A stretch of 64,000 bases of DNA from Cryptosporidium bovis (Eukaryota > Apicomplexa > Conoidasida > Eucoccidiorida > Cryptosporidiidae). The DNA lies in assembly GCA_009768925.2 (NCBI GenBank), contig VHIT02000039.1:62001-126000 (forward strand), written 5' to 3'. Below are positions 58,801 to 64,000 of the stretch, piece after piece (the stretch's first letter is position 1; each line of letters opens with the position of its first letter). The notes under the pieces are model-generated. The model was not told the origin of the DNA. It saw nothing but the letters and a program-made list of their open reading frames with translations, and did no database searches. The translations under genes were made by a program, and so were the position numbers.

Positions 58801-61800
58801 GAAAATATGAGTTGTTTTTACTCGGTTGGTCAAGAGGAACCACTATTAGAGGTGCCGTTTATAGATAGTAAGACATATACAAATTTAAGAAAAGATCAAA
58901 TGAGAGCAGTTGTATTAAGATATGCAAAAGAAAATGGAAAGGAGACGTTTAATGATATCAGAAAAATAGCACAGAAAATGTTCAAATATACATTTGATCA
59001 AAATACTTTGCATAAAATACTAGTTTCATGTAAAGATAACAAAGATGCCAACAACGATAATAAGATTTCATCTTCTTCGAATCCAAACGTAAATTCACAA
59101 TTACAAGGAGCAACTGAATCCACTTCTGGATCTGGTTCTTGTTTGAGCAGTTTACAAGGTAAGTTAATGCGCAATAGTGATAATATAACTATTCAAGCAG
59201 AGCAAGATTCTATTTCTTTAAATTCATTTTCGATTATAGGTGCTCCAGGGATGTTAATTTCTGGGATATCATCCTCGAATACAAATACAAATAGCTCAAA
59301 TACAAGTTCTATTCTACTAAAGCAATTAAACGAAACGGAATTACGACAAATAATTAATCCTGAATTATTGTGTGCACTAGATAGTTCAATATCTGGTGAC
59401 TATAGATTAAAGCAAATAGGTATACGTTCATTGAGGCATTTCTCAAAGATACCTATAGTATTGAGTGAACTGGACAAAATGGAAGAAATAGCAAAAGAGT
59501 ATGCGGATTTGGCTAGAAAGAAGGTAATGGAATTGAAGAATAATGACTCAAATACAAAAAACATATTGAACTTAATAAATGAACTAAGTACAGGTTTAAT
59601 AAATTCAAATGGAAGAAGACTCACACCAGTGGCTCGGTACATTGAAGAATCGCTTTTGCTGACTCCGTGGAACCTAACAAAAGAATATAATCAAGTAATG
59701 AAAAACAAAAATGGGCAATTTAGTATTAAAGGGATAGGTGATCCAAGTGGTGGCAGGGGTGAAGGAATCAATTTTATAAGGAAGGGACTAATGCTTGGTG
59801 ATTGCAATGTTGAATTGTTAAATCAAAAAACAGTTAATAGCGGCAATGTTAATAAGAACGAGGACCTAAGAAAGCTTTCAATGGATCAACTTAGAGACAG
59901 ATTATTGCAATGTGGATTTGATGACTCTGCTATTGTTTCTCTTCCAAGATGGGACAGAGTTGCATTAGTCAGGCATTTTGACAGGTCTTTTTTAAATGGA
60001 TTAGGAAGACCAGATGATGCTGAAAGTGGAAACAAAGTTAGTTCACTGGGAAACGCAACTATTGGAACCGAGTCCAACTCTTCTTTAAACAATGTTATTC
60101 AAAGTGAGAAAGTATTTCCGCCACAAGATGAATATTACAGTTCATTGGTTAATGTATTAAAAAACCAGGAAACTGCGTTGAGATCTGAGGATCCTGTGAT
60201 AACTGACGACGAAGAAAATAACGAGAATGAATACGAAAGTTATGGTGGCAAATACAAGAGGAGCAGAGAGTACGATGGTGACACTAATTTTAACTCAAAT
60301 TCGACACTAGATTTAGAATTTAATGACAATATTGAGAAGAAAGCTAAACAAGAGGATTTTACTAACAAGAAATTAAGAGCGAGTGAGTCCAATCACAACT
60401 CTAATTCCTCTTTTTCTGAACTAAGTTTAGGCGACAAGCAAACAAAAGAAAATAAAGCGGAATTTACCGAGGACAAAGACAACACTAATACCGATGAAGA
60501 TGATGAGGAGGAAATGGATTTAGAGGAGACATTTATATCCTCACTCATGGAATCAAAGAACAACGAAGTAAAGGTAAATGAAATCAATTTCTCCCCGTTG
60601 TCATCCTCATCAATTAGAAGTGGTGGAAATGCAATTCACGACAATACATTGTCATCTCTTTTAAGTAATAATGAAGAGGATGAAAAAGAACTGGAGGAAT
60701 TTAGAAGGATGATAAATAGAAAAGATAATGGAGGCGTGGATGAAGGTGTTGTTTCTACTGAAAAAAGTAAGACAATTAATGCAACTGAGATAAATGACAA
60801 TGAATACATTCCAAGACTTGCCTGGATAAGAGTAAAAAGAAATTCAAATGACTGGAACTATGAGGATGAGAAAGTTGTTTATATATATGGTGAGGAAAAC
60901 ATTCGTTATTTCTTAAACTGGAGAAGAATGAGGATTCATGTAAAGAGAGAAGAAAGACGTCAATTAAATCCCACGGGAGTACCTGGTGTATTAGGAAGAG
61001 CAAGTAGAACATGCAGAAGATGCGGTCAAGTTGGTCACATAGCTTCAAACCCAATGTGCCCCTATTACTACAGCAGCAAATCTGGAGGTGGGAGTAGCAG
61101 TAGTATAAACAAATATCACACTTCTTTTTCAAATTTAAAAAGGAAAAACAATATATCATCATATTCAGGTAATAGCATAAAATACAAAAGACTTGGTGAA
61201 GTTATAGGTGGAATTGGAGGCACTGAAGAAAACAATGGAAGTGGAATGATGTACGGAAATAACTTAACTATTAAGGGAAAGCTAAATTATTATGAGGAAG
61301 AAAGCGCAATAGCAAATTTATTAGGTTTAGGTTACTCTCAAACACCTGGTAACTTGAATATGAAACAATTAGTTACATTGGACAGTGTAGTAAATCCAGT
61401 GAAGATTGGCAAAAGAGGACGTCCGTCTTCAAATCAAGTTAATAATGAAACAAATATTGGGTGTTCTCCACTTAGAAATAGTCAAATTAGCTCCTCCAAC
61501 TTAATTTCAGGAAGTTACGACTCAAATATAGGTGGTGCCGGGGGTGGTAATGATTTGGCTAGTAATAACATGAGCGGTGCAGGAATAGTAACAGGAGCAG
61601 GTGGAATGCAATTTTCAAGACTTTCAGCTAGACAAAGGAAATTGATGGAAAATGATGATAAAAGTTCAGTAGTAAGTGGTTATTCTGGTTCAGGTTACAA
61701 TGCAAACAGCATGGTATTGGGGGCAGGTACAGGAAATGCACATGACTCTGCATACACTGATAATAATAAAAGTTCTAGCACTATAATAATAGGAAGTACG

Positions 61801-62298
61801 GGTATTAAAAGAGATGCAAACTCTAATGTCGGATATTCATCTCCATTCGATATTAAAACAAGTAATCATTACAATATAAAAAGTATGGGTCCAAATATAA
61901 ATACATATTCAGAAGCTTTAGACGAATTTTCCATTGAGTTACAGAGAATAATAAACAGTACAAAGACCCTACATCACTATTCTCACGTATTCTGGAATCG
62001 CGTAAATGAAAGAATTGCTCCAAATTACTATAATCTAGTAAAAAAACCAATGTGGTTACAGCTTATGATAAATAAATGCAAAAAAAGAGAATATAAATCC
62101 AGAAAGGAATTTCAGGACGATTTAGACCTTATAGTTGAAAATTGCAAAATATATAATGGACCAAACCATCCCCTCGTCACAGTTGCTAATCTCATTCATT
62201 CTAATATAAATCAGAAAATAAATGATATACATGGATTAGATAAAATAGAAATCCTTTTAAACTCCAAATCAAACGACAACAGTAAAGACAATAAATAG
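55846..62298 (+). CDS. TAF1: Transcription initiation factor TFIID subunit 1 (TAF1)
   Basis: TAF1 is the scaffold of TFIID. The ATG at 55846 gives 2150 residues. The frame stays open upstream to 55774 (coding-like RFVETITVEDTG) and an acceptor-like CCTTTTTAG ends at 55784, so a missing short 5' exon is possible. Domain order matches TAF1. The central DUF3591 region (about 690-1400) contains YLRPLNEENMSCFYSVGQEE, LLTPWNLTKEYNQVMK and KGIGDPSGGRGEGINF. The zinc knuckle C-R-R-C-G-Q-V-G-H with the final Cys in NPMC lies near 1722-1740. A single bromodomain lies near 2025-2130 (FWNRVNERIAPNYYNLVKKPMWL split by fold, then DLIVENCKIYNGPNHP). Human TAF1 has two bromodomains and yeast Taf1 none. Low-complexity Asn/Ser linkers lengthen it. 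An acidic region precedes the zinc knuckle. Confidence 0.93.
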   Translation: MRIESRKNVVLGNYSNLLLSTCGINVGEFTTEEEYEAVDGEEEVGEVTYESINNDCENEVLVKKVFEIKLPINFDAIDLNVYENKEDKNTNEGFDKKENTDICVSEIDTDDESKVMKIPESLVKPLVEEKDVGVQDTNSCFLNNSTIHKRLNSAITEMLNGMEENANSDEPGLDLNGNRVGGRARSNMLKLLLWGEKLKCDKIESNDGKASKLSLRGQKEWFINISDDLDSGDEIENDMYKYDISESEKYELKMKSKIKSDKAVERGLNIIEMMKMASNDFRGRNYISIDIKNGFMNKSIYSYRNDVRRKIIDAAKSGLNDLNNSNTVSKSISGGSSGINVPSAGSKNDGSGVPVASGVCGGSVVLSDVSNTITSNNTTVNSTLNCQNNKTLNKTQQERQKRQKMKKINKQKRLELAIMGMDLMDYENTVESMEDNHDLLGSQLGFENNSSAFFGGIECLFGGNYVANGSGTGIGNIYSTMSQLAASFVFSTLNRSTTNDNMDPLVRSLTLRDLLHLVPSIFNGKSISVDSRNNRSKMKELDEWIYDAYENIKKGNIRGITKRKNEKQNLLIKWLSFVNSIAAENKGPLIYEIWSDNFRQYYESRANINNNTFNHLEVGTEEFYRLFGKGGRFSIDIKDKEKEAMLNKNGEFDGNNNESIDSKGKLSLENKKEDNEHEHKNNFQLPSISNLHTPLAWSFYLVSGNMLPIDGVRFHKFDFRAGMYESLTSKSNPTYNYSQNWFNSLLNSKSVKNDTGFELFGPWLVNPVANMLNKNSNTSSSSSSNSYNSGGGNVGIPPLLYRYHQRLKDFKEIPSGINSSVCFVSPEDLSLSHKTPIAFFEYVEQNPLLLNNIGMAGRIIRYVKYDKETASSTIDKVISKSGPLGVTRIVNEKNNVELPKLFGVEYPLESNDSMGLFETGLFKAPVYHHNYEYSKEEKEKTAGDSGITSCDFLLIRKHVNSGSSGTGNNASSTKKCYLYLRPLNEENMSCFYSVGQEEPLLEVPFIDSKTYTNLRKDQMRAVVLRYAKENGKETFNDIRKIAQKMFKYTFDQNTLHKILVSCKDNKDANNDNKISSSSNPNVNSQLQGATESTSGSGSCLSSLQGKLMRNSDNITIQAEQDSISLNSFSIIGAPGMLISGISSSNTNTNSSNTSSILLKQLNETELRQIINPELLCALDSSISGDYRLKQIGIRSLRHFSKIPIVLSELDKMEEIAKEYADLARKKVMELKNNDSNTKNILNLINELSTGLINSNGRRLTPVARYIEESLLLTPWNLTKEYNQVMKNKNGQFSIKGIGDPSGGRGEGINFIRKGLMLGDCNVELLNQKTVNSGNVNKNEDLRKLSMDQLRDRLLQCGFDDSAIVSLPRWDRVALVRHFDRSFLNGLGRPDDAESGNKVSSLGNATIGTESNSSLNNVIQSEKVFPPQDEYYSSLVNVLKNQETALRSEDPVITDDEENNENEYESYGGKYKRSREYDGDTNFNSNSTLDLEFNDNIEKKAKQEDFTNKKLRASESNHNSNSSFSELSLGDKQTKENKAEFTEDKDNTNTDEDDEEEMDLEETFISSLMESKNNEVKVNEINFSPLSSSSIRSGGNAIHDNTLSSLLSNNEEDEKELEEFRRMINRKDNGGVDEGVVSTEKSKTINATEINDNEYIPRLAWIRVKRNSNDWNYEDEKVVYIYGEENIRYFLNWRRMRIHVKREERRQLNPTGVPGVLGRASRTCRRCGQVGHIASNPMCPYYYSSKSGGGSSSSINKYHTSFSNLKRKNNISSYSGNSIKYKRLGEVIGGIGGTEENNGSGMMYGNNLTIKGKLNYYEEESAIANLLGLGYSQTPGNLNMKQLVTLDSVVNPVKIGKRGRPSSNQVNNETNIGCSPLRNSQISSSNLISGSYDSNIGGAGGGNDLASNNMSGAGIVTGAGGMQFSRLSARQRKLMENDDKSSVVSGYSGSGYNANSMVLGAGTGNAHDSAYTDNNKSSSTIIIGSTGIKRDANSNVGYSSPFDIKTSNHYNIKSMGPNINTYSEALDEFSIELQRIINSTKTLHHYSHVFWNRVNERIAPNYYNLVKKPMWLQLMINKCKKREYKSRKEFQDDLDLIVENCKIYNGPNHPLVTVANLIHSNINQKINDIHGLDKIEILLNSKSNDNSKDNK

Positions 62299-62362
62299 AA
62301 CAACTCGTAGCGATTCTAAACGCAAACTCAAGTATCAAGACAAATAATAATTAAAACGTTCA

Positions 62363-62364
62363 TC

Positions 62365-62391
<27 letters not shown>
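62363..62391. repeat. (TA)n microsatellite
   Basis: About 14 TA units lie in the 166 bp convergent gap between TAF1 and NIP7. It is probably length-variable between isolates. No other feature is seen in this gap. Confidence 0.85.
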
Positions 62392-62395
<4 letters not shown>

Positions 62396-62464
62396 TCTTC
62401 GTTTTCATAATAAAGTAATTTTATATATCACCATTAAACTATTTCTCTTTTATTTTTCCTTATA

Positions 62465-63007
62465 TTACAGCAAATCGGCCTCCTCTCTTAGATATTCACC
62501 AACATCTGTCTGGTGATAAACAGTTATTGCTTCTGGGTCAGCATTCTTTATATCAACAGAACTTTTGGCCAGTACTCCAAATCCCAATGGTAAATCGTCC
62601 ATTGAATATATAACAACGCCTGTATTGTTATTTAAACCGTCAGTCATCCTGTTTATGTGCCTTTTTATTACGTGATTTCCATATATATAACTCTGTTCAC
62701 CGCCTGGTTTAACCCATACCTTGTTTGGAGTTAGTCTAGCTATATACTGAAGTGACGTTATTCCTAGTCTAAATTTATTTGTTTTTGAAAATTTACCCAA
62801 GCATGTTCCCATGCTTAACAGGTTTTTCTTCGGTATTAATGTTGCTGCTTTTGCCAGTGATTCACTTAGGTAAAACACATTTCCCTTGTGTAATCTAAAT
62901 ACATAGTTCTCATCTTCTCTCTCTAGTAATGATAGCAAATTATTCCCCAAGTAGTTACTAAGTTTCTCAAATAGTATTCTTGTTTCCTCCTCTGTCAGCG
63001 GTCTCAT
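62465..63007 (-). CDS. NIP7: 60S ribosome biogenesis factor NIP7
   Basis: NIP7 is required for 27S pre-rRNA processing and 60S subunit assembly in the nucleolus. The 180 residues equal the usual family length. The N-terminal half begins MRPLTEEETRILFEKLSNYL, exactly the NIP7 start, and includes RLHKGNVFYLSESLAKAAT and LLSMGTCLGKFSKTNKFRLG. The C-terminal half is the RNA-binding PUA domain: NKVWVKPGGEQSYIYGNHV, GVVIYSMDDLPLGFGVLA and the terminal HQTDVGEYLREE. No intron is needed. A TGGCGCCA box lies about 280 bp upstream of the start. Confidence 0.97.
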   Translation of the reverse strand: MRPLTEEETRILFEKLSNYLGNNLLSLLEREDENYVFRLHKGNVFYLSESLAKAATLIPKKNLLSMGTCLGKFSKTNKFRLGITSLQYIARLTPNKVWVKPGGEQSYIYGNHVIKRHINRMTDGLNNNTGVVIYSMDDLPLGFGVLAKSSVDIKNADPEAITVYHQTDVGEYLREEADLL

Positions 63008-63350
63008 CTCCTATTGCTATTAATCACGAATTCAATATTATATATATATGTAATACTATTTTTTTCTTTTCAAAAACAAACCTTTATGGAAGTTTATATT
63101 GACACTACCTCTGCTGTTCCTGCGATAAATGCACTAAAAAGCAACTTCTCTAAGTTTAATGCGACAGAACTAAATATATAATATACATTAACATATATAT
63201 ACTATATTTATTTTTGTTTTCACAACACCGAAACAGAACTTGCTCTTTTTCTCGATGTGGTTTATTATTGACATTTTCGCACCTGGCGCCATGCCAATCA
63301 GCGCCAAGATATTCGAATTAAATGTATTTGAAGCATTTTGTAAGTGCATG
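63008..63350. other. Intergenic region: NIP7 promoter and COWP 3' end
   Basis: This 340 bp gap carries TGGCGCCA at 63284-63291 followed by CAGCGCCAAG (63299-63308). No ORF or RNA gene was recognised. Confidence 0.6.
63284..63308. promoter_or_regulatory. TGGCGCCA plus GCGCCAA (E2F-like pair) upstream of NIP7
   Basis: A perfect TGGCGCCA (63284-63291) is followed 9 bp later by AGCGCCAA. The pair lies about 280-300 bp upstream of the NIP7 start, just past the COWP stop. Confidence 0.45.
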
Positions 63351-64000
63351 TTAAACATTTTTTCTAGTATTGTAACCATACTGTAAATTATTATTACTGT
63401 TGCTAATACTTCCATTTTTTATTTTTTCACATAAACCATCTTGTCTCAGTAAGCTACCATCTGGGCATTGATATGTAGCGTCAACTACACCCAGGCATTT
63501 TCCGTCAGTTTCTGTAAATCCTTGTCTACAACTTAAAATATAAGGTGTAAACTCAAGAGCTGTGCACTGATTTGAGTTTGATAAAGGTCTAACTGTTCCG
63601 AACAACCTTCTTCTATTTGCGAGTGCACCCAGACTATTATTGTAGGAGTAGTTTGATGGAACAACTTTGTTTGTATAAAAAGATGGTGACTGTGACGGCA
63701 CTGAGGAAGTGGGAATTGCCAAAGATGATAAATTTGACACCGATGACGATAGTGTACCCCCCATTTTCCCGCTCTTTCCGATTCCTTGACTTGCTAACAG
63801 GTTAATATTATTCATTTCGGACGCTCCTACAGACATGTTATTTAAATAGTTGCTTGTGACGTGTCTAGTTTCTGAATATCCAGGAGGACATTGCATTTTT
63901 CCTTCAACTTTTATATGTTCAACACAACCTGGATTTTTACATGTCTTACTTTCAATATATCTACACTTATTATGCATCACTATTTTCCCACCTTGTTCAC
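63351..64000 (-). CDS. COWP: Oocyst wall protein (COWP family), 3' part only
   Basis: The frame is open to the right edge, so the 5' part lies outside the window; the Met at 63977 is internal (EQGGKIV precedes it). About 215 residues are visible. They carry COWP-like regularly spaced cysteines: KCRYIESKTCKNPGC, MQCPPGYSETRHV, then after an Asn/Ser/Gly-rich interruption (about 110 residues) CRQGFTETDGKCLGVV and YQCPDGSLLRQDGLCEKIKNG. The pattern 'C..GF......GKC' then 'QCP.G......G.CEK' is the same as in the nine-exon COWP gene at 11832. The C-terminus is short and Asn-rich with a Tyr pair (LQYGYNTRKNV). The long non-Cys interruption is odd, but shows no clear GT-AG boundaries that would mark it as an intron. 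Confidence 0.85.
   Translation of the reverse strand, partial: EQGGKIVMHNKCRYIESKTCKNPGCVEHIKVEGKMQCPPGYSETRHVTSNYLNNMSVGASEMNNINLLASQGIGKSGKMGGTLSSSVSNLSSLAIPTSSVPSQSPSFYTNKVVPSNYSYNNSLGALANRRRLFGTVRPLSNSNQCTALEFTPYILSCRQGFTETDGKCLGVVDATYQCPDGSLLRQDGLCEKIKNGSISNSNNNLQYGYNTRKNV

Noticed and set aside
61325-61345. Telomere-like TTAGGTTTAGGT
   Set aside because: Two units only, inside TAF1 coding sequence as Leu-Gly codons.

Overview
The window is nuclear DNA of an apicomplexan, almost certainly a Cryptosporidium species. It is AT-rich, with short intergenic gaps, mostly single-exon genes, long Asn-rich tracts and a few short GT-AG introns. It carries two oocyst wall protein (COWP-type) genes, which are a hallmark of the genus, plus an ApiAP2-type gene. 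From memory, C. parvum chromosome 4 has two COWP genes (cgd4_500 and cgd4_670) flanking an AP2 gene (cgd4_600). The layout here fits that block, but this is recall and not a database result. I do not assign a species.

Layout, left to right: ribosomal protein eL18 (-); a 1274-residue coiled-coil protein (-); a 2.5 kb divergent promoter region; an Asn-rich protein with a duplicated, unrecognised domain (+); a nine-exon COWP gene (+); a 1.6 kb gap with a small ORF and a strong hairpin; a HSA+SANT protein resembling Eaf1/EP400 (+); a 1.2 kb gap with a striking GC-rich island; a SAP-domain protein (+); Rpn10 (-); V-ATPase subunit C (+); two unrecognised proteins (- and +); a two-exon UBC4/5-type E2 (+); a 2.3 kb convergent gap; Enhancer of polycomb/Epl1 (-); NTF2 (+); an AP2-domain protein (-); Dph6-like diphthine-ammonia ligase (-); a two-exon IMP-type signal peptidase (+); an XPA-like protein (-); a 2474-residue predicted secreted/surface protein with FN3 (+); TAF1 (+); NIP7 (-); and the 3' part of a second COWP gene (-), cut by the window edge.

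Functional themes are chromatin and transcription (Eaf1-like and Epl1, both NuA4-type subunits, with TAF1, AP2 and SAP proteins), ribosome biogenesis and translation (eL18, NIP7, Dph6), ubiquitin-proteasome (E2, Rpn10), the oocyst wall (two COWPs) and a probable mitosomal peptidase. Promoter gaps repeatedly carry TGGCGCCA or TTTCCCGCC (E2F-like) and TGCATGCA (AP2-like) words, both reported as over-represented upstream of Cryptosporidium genes.

The items most worth a second look are: the duplicated 'SLG..GR / CGLW..AV.LH' domain; the periodic introns of the COWP gene; the GC-rich, hairpin-forming island at 22651-22800 (about 48% GC by hand count); the HPN-to-HCN change in the E2; and the large structured convergent gap at 33775-36117. 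No tRNA, rRNA, CRISPR array or transposon was recognised.
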